A DNA stretch of 64,000 bases, taken from contig NC_082689.1 of the NCBI RefSeq assembly GCF_949987515.2, forward strand, positions 9,043,501-9,107,500, given 5' to 3'. Shown here piece after piece: positions 52,060-62,574 of this stretch. The translations under genes and the position numbers were made by a program. This DNA comes from Delphinus delphis. Its lineage: Eukaryota; Chordata; Mammalia; Artiodactyla; Delphinidae. Below the pieces are notes generated by a model. That model ran no database searches and was not told where the DNA came from. It was given only the letters and a program-made list of their open reading frames with translations. The first letter of the stretch is position 1. Every line of letters starts with the position of its first letter.

Positions 52060-52960
52060 ACGGGGAGCTGTAGACTGGTTTGATGACTGTGGCTTTTACC
52101 CTGAGCAAGGTAGCAATGCCTGGAGGATTTTAAGCTAAGGAGTGACAACATCTGACTCACCCTCTAAAGGATCATTCTAGCTCCAGGCGGAGATGTTAAA
52201 TAGGCAATGGATATTCAAACAAGCTCAGGTGAGAGATCTGGCTAGGTGATACGTTTGAGAATCATTAGCTCAGAGATGGTATCAAAAGCTGTGAGGCTGG
52301 ATGAGATCTCTGAGGAATAATTAGGAAAGAGACCAAGTCCAAGAATTGAGCCCTGGGGTATGTCCTCCTTCTGAGGCCAGGGAGATGGAGAGGAACCAGC
52401 AAGAGCCTTGGAAAAAGCAGTCCTGGAGGAAATCCAGGAGAGGGTCAAGTCCCAGAAGCCAAGAGCAAGTGTAAGACGGAGGGAGTGGCCGGTTTTTTGG
52501 TTTTTTCAAACGCTTCAGGATTAGGGATGAAAGTTGACTGTTGGATTCAGCAGCGTAAAGTTGGCTCATGACCTTGACAAGAGCCATGTTGGCAAGTGAT
52601 GGGAGTAAGAGCCCTACTGCATTGGTTCAAGAGAGAAGGGAGAAGAGGAACTGGAGAAAGTGAATAGACACCTCTCTTTGGATCATTTTGTTGTAAGGGC
52701 AAAGAGAGAAATTGGGCAGTGGCTGGAGAGGCTAATGGGACAGGAAAAGTTGTTTTTTCGGATGAGAGAAATAATAGTGTGTTTCTCTGCTGCTGGGAAA
52801 GACCCAGTATAGTGGAAAAGCTGATGATACAGCAGGTGGAGGGTAGAATTGCAGAAGAGATGCCCTTGAATAGGTAAGAAGGAATGGGGTCCAGTGTGCC
52901 AGTGGGAGGTGTAGCCTTAGCCGGGGCACAAGTGAATCATCCTTGGTAATTTTCTAGGCG
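52060..52960 (-). mobile_element. LINE L2 reverse-transcriptase fossil, antisense
   Basis: On the minus strand a broken frame (52242-52448) still reads PQGSILG at 52338-52358, the conserved block before the catalytic YADD motif in CR1/L2 reverse transcriptases. A second frame (52321-52587) reads ALVKVMSQL, near the L2 form ALVKVTNDL, just upstream in the protein. The two motifs lie in different frames, so at least one frameshift separates them. The 3' side runs to about 52060. Confidence 0.8.
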
Positions 52961-53094
52961 AGATAATAGAGTATTACATATGACAGTCCACGTAGACACT
53001 ATAACATGTGCCAAAAAGGAACCAAAGGTGTATCAGAGCTGTTCACTCCATGGATGACTCCAGTGTGTCTGGATGACTTTGCATGTGAAAACTT

Positions 53095-53570
53095 AAGTCA
53101 CAGTTCAAGGGCTCCCTCCTAAGGAAGCTTTCTCAACTCCCACAGCCTATCAGATCGCTCTACCTTATTTTCCTCATAGTGCTCATTCACCATCTGAAAA
53201 TAGCTTGCTAATCGATTAATTAATTCTTTGATTTTCATCACCTAGAACATGTGCTCTGCAAGGGTTATGACCTTGACGGTTTTGCTCATTGCCGTATTCT
53301 ACAAAATAGTGGTTGGCCAATAGTATACTGGTAAACCAACTCTCTGAAAAAAACCCCAAAATCCAGAAAACAAAAACGAACAAACGTCTGATTTGCAGCA
53401 TTTGCCTATGGTACAAATATTCCCACCACGGCCAATTTCAAGCTACCAACATGACATCACGGGATGCGGAGTTGGGAAGAGATGCGCACATTGGCTTTCA
53501 CCAGCTGGTACAAGCCAGCTGTACTGCAACTGGCACATAGGTGGTGATCAATAAATATTGGCTAGTTATT
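53095..53570 (+). mobile_element. L2 3' end
   Basis: 'gctccctcctaaggaagctt', 'catagtgctcattcaccatc' and 'agaacatgtgctctgcaagg' in the left part, and 'actggcacataggtggtgat' with CAATAAATATTGG at the right, are sense L2 3' UTR. About 170 bases between are poorly matched. Confidence 0.7.
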
Positions 53571-54188
53571 CCACAAAAGGTAGGTCTCTGGATATTCTTG
53601 GAAGGTTTATATTTTTCCTGCTGCCTTTTAATCTTCCGTCTTTGCTCTTTTCCCTCTTCCCTGGGCATCCTGTATGTCTCCTGCACTGCCTTGTTGAAAA
53701 CCTCCCCTGATGCTGCTTGTACCAAAATTTACTGAAGGTTTGAGCAGCAGAGAGGAGTTTGGTCAGGTCCTGACCCTGGGAGCATCTTCCTGTGTGTCCC
53801 TCTGCGCAGGGCTCCAGCCTCCAGGGTTAAGGTTGGGTTCCTTTCTTCTCCATCACCTGCCTCTTTAGAAAGTTAATGTTTTCCTCCACTTCACCTCTCT
53901 TCAGGCCCACCAATCTAAGCTTAGAGCCCATCCTTCCATAGTTAAAACGTCATGAATATGTCCCCTCATCCTGAAGGACATCTTTCTACTCAGTATCTTC
54001 TAGCATCTTTGAGGATCACAGTGCACAAAAAGAAACCCTGTGACTTTTCTTTTTATCCTGGGCAGGGTTAAAATTGTTGGCAGGGTTGCTATGCTGATTT
54101 CCATCCCCGCACTCCTCTCCAACAACCCGGCACATCTGAGAAGGCAAAAATGGCTTCTTTGAAGTTATTTTTTCTTCACTTTAAAAGG
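53571..54188. other. Unassigned DNA
   Basis: No feature recognised. Confidence 0.4.
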
Positions 54189-54212
54189 CTTTTTTTTTTT
54201 TTTTTTTTTTTT
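54189..54212. repeat. Poly(T) run
   Basis: About 23 T without an adjoining SINE or L1 body. Confidence 0.9.
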
Positions 54213-55084
54213 ACAAGAAGAAAGAGTGTGAATGGATAGAGAAAGACAATTGCAAAAGCAGTCCCTGGGGATCACATTGATTCTACAGTTTTCACTGCAA
54301 ATGTCTGATGGTCTCTGGTCAACATGGCTGTCTGAGATCTTACCTGGAGGGTTCTCTTAACTCAAGACTTCAGAAAGACGACCAAAGAATTAACGGATAT
54401 GGACAGCCCTAAGATGAACTCCTGATTCTTCTTCTTGAGTGAAAACTCTCCTGAGCAGGGCTCTGGAATTGTCCCTTCTCTGGTTCCACCCGGATTTCTC
54501 TTTGGTCCTGATCCAGTTCAATTCTGCTCCGTGTGTCCTATGCGGATACTGTCCTGTCCTGTTCTGCCCTGTGTAGCTGCTTCCTTGTACTGAGGACTCT
54601 GTTACCTGATGGCAGGAGCATCTCAGTCTCTGTACCTGCAGCTGCTCCAAATGAAATCAAACTCTTCTTCAACTGTGAGGGACAGTGCTTTGCCCCAGTG
54701 CTCTCTGCAGAAAGACCTGTTGCCACTTATTTATAGATCTGGAATTTTTTTTTTTTTCCTATTTGCATGGTTCTCTGCCTGCCTTTAGTATTCTCTGCTA
54801 GCTGCCTTTGCATTTCCCCGTTTTGTGAATTGTTGGCCTGGGTTGCCGTGGCAAGGGATTTATAAATGTGTTCTTTTCTTGCAACGGGTGTTCATTACAC
54901 AGCAGTATAAAGCCATTAAACTTCCTGTGTAACTCTCTTAAGCTTCCTCCCTTAAGTTTAGGGGAACTTGTGTTTTATCATTTTAGAGTGAGCTATTAAA
55001 ACCCCTTGACAACTTTATGAGCTGAGTAAACACTCTTCAACTTTTTGTTTCTTCTCTAAAAAACAATGAAAATGGAAATAATGA
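54213..55084. other. Unassigned DNA with octamer and X-box-like sites
   Basis: ATTTGCAT (54761-54768), the reverse of the POU octamer, and GTTGCCGTGGCAAG (54842-54855), two changes from an RFX X-box, lie within 100 bp in a repeat-free stretch. A 67-codon plus frame (54533-54736) has no domain. Confidence 0.4.
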
Positions 55085-55310
55085 CAAAAATAATTATTTA
55101 TTGAGTACATACCACAGACCAGGAAGTCTACTCTTTTAAATTTAAAAATTTAATTCTTAGAACAACCCTAGAATTCTTCTTCTTATTATATAAAGAAACA
55201 AACACATAGGAAGTAATGTGCCCTAGGTCACTGAAAGTAAATTACAGATCTAGAACTCAAACCCAGGTCTGGCTGACTCCTAAGTCTTTGCTTTTTACAC
55301 TTTTCACTGA
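55085..55310 (-). mobile_element. MIR, antisense, near full-length
   Basis: 'ttattgagtacataccacag', 'tctagaactcaaacccaggt' and 'ctggctgactcctaagtctt' cover most of MIR in reverse. Confidence 0.85.
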
Positions 55311-55560
55311 ATTTTGAGATCTGTCTCTTCCAAGGGCCATTGCAGCCAAATTATTTTCCGGGCTGGAGAGACAATGACAAAGGCCATGATCACCTTAGTG
55401 GTAAAGAAATTCAGTCAAGGACTAGAATTGCCCAGTGGACAGAGAATTTCTACCTTTAGATCTCTTGTTCTGTAACAACTTTTATTTCATTGATTAGCAC
55501 CCACTGAGGTTGCTTCTTTAAAAATTATTTACATGGAGGCCTAAGACATAGCAGCATCAT
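55311..55560. other. Unassigned DNA
   Basis: No feature recognised. Confidence 0.4.
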
Positions 55561-55562
55561 GG

Positions 55563-55868
55563 AAGGTATTTATTTATTTATTTTAAATCATTTTTATAAT
55601 TGAAGTGTAGTTAATTTACAGTGTTGTGTTGTATACAACAAAGTAATTCAGATATATATATATATATATATATATATTCTTTTTCAGTTTTTTTCCAATA
55701 TAGGTTATCACAAGGTATTGAATATAGTTCCCTGTGCTATGCAGTAGGTCCTTGTTGTTTATTTTATATATAGTAGTGTGTATCTGTTAATCCCAAACTC
55801 CTAATTTAACTCCCCACCCTGCTATCTCCTTTGGTAACCATAAGTTTGCTTCCTATGTCTGTGAGATG
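55563..55868 (-). mobile_element. Cetartiodactyl L1 3' end, antisense, with (TA)n
   Basis: 'gtgtagttaatttacagtgt', a (TA)n expansion at 55651-55678, 'ggtattgaatatagttccct', 'gtgctatgcagtaggtcctt' and 'tggtaaccataagtttgctt' are in order. Probable imperfect target duplication GGAAGGTATTTATT (55561-55574) and GGACGGTACTTATT (55868-55881). Confidence 0.85.
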
Positions 55869-55881
55869 GACGGTACTTATT

Positions 55882-56139
55882 GCCCTGCATTAGACGGTCC
55901 ACAATGACTAATGTAATGAAATGTACTTGGGATCCATGATGATGAAGGTGATGATGATGGTGATTTTCTTTTTTAGTCTGGGTTTATTTCTTGACTCCAA
56001 AACCAAAGTGTCAGTTCTTGGCCTTTTTTTCGAGTATGTTTTCCTTCCTCTGGAAGGTACAAGGAGTTATCTTTACTGGTTATACTCAGCTTGTAATTAA
56101 AAAAAAAAAAAGCCCCTTTTCTAAAATGGGACTATACTC
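55882..56139. other. Unassigned DNA
   Basis: No feature recognised. A short GAT-rich run lies at 55937-55962 and an A-run at 56097-56111. Confidence 0.4.
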
Positions 56140-56310
56140 CAGATGTAGCTTCTTCTTTGGGAACTTGGTAGAAATGCAAATTCTTTGGCCTCCACCCCAG
56201 ACCTCCTGAGTCAGAACCTCTGGATGTGGGGCTCAGCAATCTGTGTTTTAAGAAGCCCTGCAGGTGACTCTGGTCCTCAAGTTTGAGGCCCGCTGGTGTA
56301 GACACTCACA
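56140..56310 (-). mobile_element. hAT-Charlie type MER element, antisense
   Basis: 'gggaacttggtagaaatgca', 'caccccagacctcctgagtc', 'gggctcagcaatctgtgttt' and 'taagaagccctgcaggtgac' are the inverted order of the element at 1745-1860, and more complete. Confidence 0.85.
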
Positions 56311-56319
56311 CGCATCTTG

Positions 56320-56695
56320 CCCCACTTGCTCTCCTAGGCAACTTCAACCTCTCGCAAGGCTTTGATGGCTTCAAATATCTTCAACCAAGACGTGCTTTCT
56401 GAGCTCTCAGCTCAATATACCTACCTGTCCACATGATGTCTCTATTTGGATATGTCACTGGGACCTCAAACTCAACATCTTAATAAACATTTATGCTTCA
56501 AGTTAAGTGGCATTTTCTCATTGGACTAGGTTTTTTTGGCCTGCCATCTCTGCCATTGCACTCTATTAGAATTCCTTTGTTTAAACTATGCCTTCTCTGC
56601 CACACCAGTGCTCGACGAGGGCAGGGACTGGGTCTGTCTAGCGATGGCTCACTTAGGATCATGACTAATATTTACTGAGTGAATGAATGGAAACT
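56320..56695 (+). mobile_element. L2 ORF2 piece joined to L2 3' end (internal deletion)
   Basis: 56395-56480 resembles L2 ORF2 sense sequence ('tgatgtctctatttggatat', 'gacctcaaactcaacatctt'). 56605-56690 ('gctcgacgagggcagggact', 'tttactgagtgaatgaatgg') is the L2 terminus. The part that should lie between is largely missing. Confidence 0.6.
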
Positions 56696-56707
56696 CTTAT
56701 GTTCTCT

Positions 56708-57088
56708 ATACCAGGGGTTATGGACTGAACTGAAATATTAGAACCCTAATCCCCAGTGTGGCTGTATTTGGATATAGGGCTGATAGGAGGCAATAAAAGT
56801 TAAATGAGGTCATAAGAGTGGGACCTTAATCTGACAGGACTAGTGGCCTTATAAGAAGAGGAAGAGACACCAGAGAGCTCTCTTGCTTTCTCTCCACGTT
56901 TATACAGAGGGAAGATCATGTGAAGACACAGTGAGAAGGTGGCCGTCTACAAGCCAGGAAGGGAGCTCTCACCAGAAACTAAACTTGCTGACACCTTGCT
57001 CATGGACTTCCAGCCTCTGAGACTGTGAGAAAATAAATGTCTGTTATTTAAGCCATCTAGTTGGTGGTGTTCTGTTACGGCAGCCCCA
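56708..57088 (+). mobile_element. MLT1-type LTR, near complete
   Basis: 'ggttatggactgaactgaaa', 'ccctaatccccagtgtggct', 'gtatttggatatagggctga', 'ggaagagacaccagagagct' and 'gagaaaataaatgtctgtta' run in MLT1A/B order and end at 'ttctgttacggcagccccagca'-like sequence. Confidence 0.92.
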
Positions 57089-57094
57089 GCAGAG

Positions 57095-57311
57095 GTTGGG
57101 TTGACAAACGACGGCCCATGTGCCAAATTCAGCACACCACCTGTTTTTATAAATAAGGTTTTATTAGAACACAGTCATGCCATTCATTATGGTTGTCTCT
57201 GGCTGTTTTTGTGTCAGAACTGAGTAGTTGCTACAGAGAACGTCTGACCGGCATAGCCTAAAATATTTACTCTTTGGTCCTGTATAGAAAACATTTGCCC
57301 ACCCTGATGTG
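57095..57311 (-). mobile_element. hAT-type nonautonomous DNA transposon, antisense
   Basis: 'caaacgacggcccatgtgcc', 'aaataaggttttattagaac', 'gcctaaaatatttactcttt' and 'gaaaacatttgcccaccct' are the body of a common old hAT element whose consensus has a 'GGCAAACTACGGCCC...TTTGCCGACCCCTG' frame. Confidence 0.85.
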
Positions 57312-57439
57312 TCTCCAGAAAGGCCAGATCCAGTTGCTGTTCTGTGCTATACTATGCTGAGCCCTCTAGGATGCCAGCCTGCCTGCGGGGACTTCATGTG
57401 GTCCCACAGCTAGCATAAACACACCTGAGCGAAAAAACA

Positions 57440-58060
57440 GTGTTATGGGGGAAAAACAACCTATTAGCTCGGAATTTATAAACAGGCTTTGGCATTTATT
57501 TGAACAAAGGAGGAGGAAAATGCTTACAACCAGAGATGGGGGGCCATCATGCCCCAGTTCCTTAACACATCGACTTACACATTCTATTTCATACATTGTC
57601 AAGAAAAATGAAGAGATTACCTGGGCATTCTTTTAATGCAGTGCTGGCTATGCAAATTTGATTGACCTTTTATGGCCTTGAATATTTTATAACTCTAAGA
57701 GGTAGACCTATAATAACAATAATGATTCTTATCTGAAAGCTTTGTAAATAATTCTTATCCATAGTCATACAAATGAATTTTGTCTGGGAGAGATGCAATT
57801 GATGACTCTCTGGTAGAAAAGATGATCTCAGAGAGTTTATGTCCCAGTAGGATATTAACCAGTTTTGTATATATTAGCAAATTCATTTCAGCATTTCTTT
57901 GACATAAATCTCAGTTCTTCAAAATCTCTTTTGAACTGGTTTTAAATATTTTTCTGGTTCTCTCATTCATGAAATGAATTTAGAAAACCACTGACACGTG
58001 TTTGTTTTATATATGTATGAGAGTTGTAAATTCTTTTGAAAATTATAACATGAATACAAC
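57440..58060. promoter_or_regulatory. Candidate conserved noncoding block with SOX, POU and SRF sites
   Basis: A repeat-free, A/T-rich block with AACAAAGG (SOX-type, 57503-57510), a perfect octamer ATGCAAAT (57650-57657) and, nine bases further on, a perfect CArG box CCTTTTATGG (57666-57675). The co-occurrence is typical of developmental enhancers, but short sites also arise by chance. Confidence 0.35.
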
Positions 58061-59590
58061 CTATTCCCCCTTCCATGGGTTGCTTTGGGGTCAGCTGGGA
58101 AGGAAGAACCTCATGACATGCAGGTAAGAAAGATGAGAGCTAGTGACACTTAGCAAGGGATGGGGCAGTGGAATGTTGTGGACCACTATTAGCACTCTTC
58201 AAAAAGGTCATAAGGAAAGAGTAATGATAAACATCTGAAAGAGGTCACAGTATTTATCCACTAAAACATTGAGCATTTGTAAAGCATTCTTAATATTTGT
58301 GCTGGGGAGAAACACATTAAGGATTTCTTTGTTACTTGGGATTTTAACTTCCAGGATTTGTGACGTGAAGTTCTTTCGCTTATGGAGGCTGTTTTCCTCT
58401 TCACAAGGCTGGGAAACACTTAACTCCAGGCATGTTGCTCCTGCTGCAGATGCTTGCTTGTCCCCTGGCAGATGTTCTATGTGGATATAATTTCCTGGGG
58501 CCAGAGCCACGATGCCACCTTAGTTATGGCTGTCCGTTTGAGAAGACCCATTCTGTTCTCTGCGTAGGACTCCTCATGAACATACAAAGATTTTCGTTCT
58601 GTCTGCCAACCGCACATTTCACAGAAAGAGTTTCCACTGGAGCATCACCTCTGGCACGGAGCCGCTTCTCCACCACCCATCACCTCCTGAACAATGGTCA
58701 CACGCTGCACATTAACTCGCGTTAGACAGTACTGCTGCAGGGATGGAGCCCTCCCCAAGACGGTGTCCACTTACAACAATCCACTTCTCGTCTCCCTGAA
58801 AAGACAACTGTCAGCTGTGGTTATGCTCACCTTAATACCTAGATTTTTCTTCTCTGTTCAAGAAGAACGCCACCATTGAGATTTCTCTTGCAGGAAGCAT
58901 TCACAGAGTAGAAAATCCATAGGGCAAGCCAATGGAAGTCGGCAGGCTCTGTGCCGAGGTGGAGGCGGTCCTGATGAATATCCAGGCACCATTTCACTGC
59001 TCTGGGACTTCAGATACCCGCTGGTTCACTGTGTGAGTCCTCTGAGGGGTGCTCACTTCAGAGTGTTCCCAGCCCAAGGGGAAGGCATCCCTGTCCTTGA
59101 GGACTCCTAAGCCCAATGAAGGCCTCAGGGACCTAGGAAGATGGACAGCTCAGAAAGGGGATGGAAAAGAGTCAAAGACACAGGGCATCCTCACTATTTG
59201 AACTAAGACTTCTCTGTCTAGGCCATAAATCACTTATGGGCCTATGAACTGCCAAACAAGAAAACCATTATTTCACTCCCTTTTATTTAGAAGGAAATAA
59301 TACCACTTCTAACCTTGATTTTGAGCTCTTTTCTTAGAGGGTTAAGAAGTGAATTCTACTTTTTCAGGAGAGACAACAGGATGAATTAGGAGAGGAAAAG
59401 GTTCAAGACATTTCTAAAGGGGACTGTGCAATAGCAATACTCAGCCACCAGAGGGCAGTGTAGACGTTCTGGAGGGTCTGGAGAGAGGAAAGGGGTACCG
59501 AGAGAAAGGACGGTAAAACGCAAATTTAAAGTTAAGTTTCGTCTGGTAAAGTTAGAATTAAAAACAAACAAACAAGCAAACAAAAACACC
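58061..59590. other. Unassigned DNA, 1.5 kb
   Basis: No transposon recognised. Frames at 58208-58510 (-) and 58269-58490 (+) are mutual mirrors. A (CAAA)n-like stretch lies at 59562-59585. Confidence 0.35.
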
Positions 59591-60025
59591 CGGTAGTAGA
59601 GTCTTTCCTTTCATTCTGCTCTGTGTGCTCCGGATGAAAACTGACACCGGCCGAAGGCTGCAGCCGATTCCTGGAGGACCCCAGGACATCAGGTCGCTGA
59701 TTGCGGAGGTCTTGGGTCGGGGGTTAGGGAGAAGACGGTTGGGGGAGGGTGCTTCGGGAAAGTGAGTGGGTGGCTCCCAGCCGGGCTGAACTTGCGCCCC
59801 CAGCAGCTGACTTCCAGTAAGGGAGCTTGTGCAAGAAGGAGAGCGAATCCAGGGCTGGCGGGGGAGTCCCCGCCCCGTTTTCCGTATCCGGTGTTTGCTG
59901 GAAGAAAACCGCTCCTGCCTGACCTTTTATTACCCAGGCTCTGCTTCCGTGGCTCGTCCTGTGACGCAGGAAGGGACTGGGTCCGAACAGGGTTCCTTCC
60001 TTTAGGGAAGAACGAGGTGCAAGAG
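59591..60025 (+). promoter_or_regulatory. CpG-rich block, candidate promoter and first exon
   Basis: By eye I count 24 CpG pairs between 59591 and 60013, far more than the flanking kilobases show outside SINEs. It contains a GC box CCCCGCCCC (59868-59876) and no repeat. On the plus strand it ends at a plausible splice donor AAGAG|GTAGGA (intron from 60026). A 106-codon plus frame (59762-60082) crosses this donor and lacks known domains, so any exon may be noncoding. Which gene it would serve is unknown. Confidence 0.4.
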
Positions 60026-60469
60026 GTAGGAATTCTTTCTCATTCTGAATTTCTTCACTTTTGTTTTCTGTTAAATCATTAAGGTTACCTGGTCACCTAG
60101 TTCACCGCAGGGTGTCGTGGAATTTAGGGAGAAGAGGAGTAGACCTCCTGGAAGGCTTGCTTAAAAGCTGGCACCCAGTGCTTTCTGCCACTGCTTGTTT
60201 GTAGATAGTCGAAACCAACAGAATAAGAAGCTCAGATGTGGCTCTGAGAAGTTTCTGGTATTGGTCAGGACCTGAGTGACCTGTAAGATCTCATTCTCCA
60301 CTAGGCTGAGAATTTGCCTCCCCTCCACGCCATTTACTTTTCTGTCCCCAAATATACTCAGCTCCAGTGTCCTGGCTCTCCAGAGAGCACCAGGTGACAA
60401 CTTAGTTGGAATAATTAACACAAAGCTCCAGATTCAAATAATATGCGCCCCCTCCAGTTAGCAGTTTTA
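60026..60469. other. Unassigned DNA
   Basis: No feature recognised. It would be the first part of an intron if the CpG-rich block is a first exon. Confidence 0.35.
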
Positions 60470-61150
60470 AAATTGTGGTAAAGTGTATATAACAATATTT
60501 ATCATTTTAATCATTTGTAAGTGGATAATTTAGTGATATTAAATACATTCACAATGTTGTGTAACCATCACCACTATGTATTTCCAAAACTTTTTTGTCG
60601 TCCCCAACGTAAACTTTGTATGCATTAAAAAATAACTTCCTCATTCCCTGCACATACACCCCCTTACACGGTCCTGTACCCTGTATTCTACTTTTTGTTT
60701 CTATGAATTTGCCTATTCTCAGTTTCTCCTATAATTAGAATCATGCATTTGTCCTGTGTCTGGCTTATTAGCGTAATGTTTTCAAGGTCCATCCATGTAG
60801 TGGCGTATGCTAAAATTGTTATTCTTTTTTTATGGCTGAATAATGTTCCATTGTATGTATACACCACATTTATTTATCCACTCACCTGTTGGTGGACATG
60901 GGTTGTTTCCACTTTTTGGCTATTGTGAATAATGCTGCTATAAACATTGGTGTACAAATATCTGTTTGATTTCCTGCTTTCTTATGGATATATACCTAGG
61001 AGTGGAATTGCTAGGTTGTATGGTAGTTGCATGTTTAATTTTTTGAGGAGCTGCCCAGTTGTTTTCCCCAGCGGCCGTATCAGCAAAGCATGATGGTTCC
61101 AATTTCTCCACATCCTAACTAATGTTATTTCCTGTGTGTGTGTTTAAGTT

Positions 61151-61356
61151 ATTATTATTATTTTGCGGTGCGTGGGCCTCTCACTGTTGTGGCCTCTCCC
61201 GTTGCGGAGCACAGGCCCCGGACGCGCAGGCTCAGCGGCTATGGCTCACGGGCCCAGCCACTCCGCGGCATGTGGGATCTTCCCGCACCGGGGCACGAAC
61301 CCGTGTCCCCTGCATCGGCAGGTGGACTCTCAACCACTGCGCCACCAGGGAAGCCC
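61151..61356 (-). mobile_element. Short CHR-type SINE inside L1
   Basis: Minus-strand copy whose tail reads as (TTA)n rather than T. Target duplication TAAGTTATTATTA (61145-61157) and TAAATTATTATTT (61357-61369), sharing the tail. The head and box regions are intact. Confidence 0.93.
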
Positions 61357-61535
61357 TAAATTATTATTTTTATTATAGCCATTCTAGTAAATATGAAGTG
61401 ATATCTCACTGTGATTTTGACTTACATTTCCATAATGACATGATGCTGAACATCTTTTCATTTGCTTATTGGCCTTTTGTGTGTCTTCTTTGTTTGGAGA
61501 ATGTCTACTCAATTCTTTTGCCCATTTTTTAAAAA

Positions 61536-62029
61536 TGGAAGTATAGCTGATTTACAATATTGTGTTACAGCGAAGTGATTTACAATATTGTGTACAGCAA
61601 AGTGATTCAGTTATATATATATATTTTTTTCAGGTTATTTTCCATTATAGGTTATTATAAGGTATTGAATATAGTTCCCTGTGTTATACAGTAAATCCTT
61701 GTTGCTTATCTGTTTTATGTACAGTAGTTTGTATCTGTTAATCCCAAACTCCTAATTTATCCCACCTCGGTCTTCCCATTCCCCTTTGGTAACCATAAGT
61801 TTGTTTCCTATGTCTGTGAATCTGTTTTTGTTTTGTATATAGATTCATTTGTATTACTTTTTGGATTCCATATATAAGTTATATAATATTTGTCTTTCTC
61901 TATCTGACTTACTTCACTTAGTATGACAGTCTCTAAGTCCATCCATGTTGCTGCATTCTTTTCTATGGCTGAGTAATATTCCACTGTCTATATGTACCAC
62001 GTCTTCTTAAACCAATTGTCTGTTGATAC
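61536..62029 (-). mobile_element. Cetartiodactyl L1 3' end nested in older L1
   Basis: 'ggtattgaatatagttccct', 'tggtaaccataagtttgttt', 'gacttacttcacttagtatg' and 'tctatggctgagtaatattc' show an antisense L1 3' UTR plus the ORF2 end. The host's CCCATTTTT occurs on both sides (61531-61539 and 62035-62043), a likely target duplication. Inside is a 28-bp tandem duplication (TGATTTACAATATTGTGT at 61548-61565 and 61576-61593). Confidence 0.8.
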
Positions 62030-62170
62030 TTGACCCATTTTTGAATTGAGTTGTTTGCAGACCTTCAGGAAGTCTTTACACATTCTGAATATTAATCCCT
62101 TATCAGATATATGGTTTCTAAATATTTTTCCCCATTCTGTAGGTTGTCTTTTCACTTTCTTTGATTCTTC

Positions 62171-62202
<32 letters not shown>

Positions 62203-62574
62203 ATTTTTAGTTATGTTTTGATTTTCCCTAAAAACTGACATATCATTGAGACTATACTGATGTTGACAGACCAGGGTTATAAATATATTTATGGGAAAAA
62301 TTGTTGCATTAACTAAACAAGCTCTTGCACCAGGAACAGCCCCTGGGCATTTATATTCGACTTCTGCTACATTTCCAGGGGCAGGCCACCCTGATATGGC
62401 ATGTTCATGAAAAGTAAGTAGCACTGAATACTGGCAAGTCCCCATATAACCTCTGCAGAAACGTTATATGGAAGGCATTTCTTCTGGGACTAGTAAGAAC
62501 TTGCTGTTATTTACAGTAGCATGTTTCTTTCCTATTTTCATTTTTCCAAACTTTGAGTATTTGACAGTGCTTTT
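62171..62574. other. (TTTA)n then unassigned DNA
   Basis: A TTTA repeat lies at about 62176-62199. The following 370 bases match no repeat I know. A minus frame of 85 codons (62188-62445) has no recognised domain. Confidence 0.4.

Larger units (their letters stand above)
60470..62170 (-). mobile_element. Old L1 ORF2/3' region, antisense, hosting a SINE and a second L1
   Basis: Host pieces: 60470-61144 ('gtataacaatatttatcatt'-like 3' end, 'tggctgaataatgttccatt', 'gtggaattgctaggttgtat'), 61371-61535 ('tgaagtgatatctcactgtg', 'caattcttttgcccattttt') and 62030-62170 ('ttgaattgagttgtttgcag', 'ccccattctgtaggttgtct'). They are one L1 in reverse order. All ORF2 frames are broken. Confidence 0.85.

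Noticed and set aside
54533..54736. 67-codon frame with a leucine-rich N-terminal part as a secreted peptide
   Set aside because: No cleavage-site pattern, no conserved Cys spacing, and no evidence of an expressed exon.
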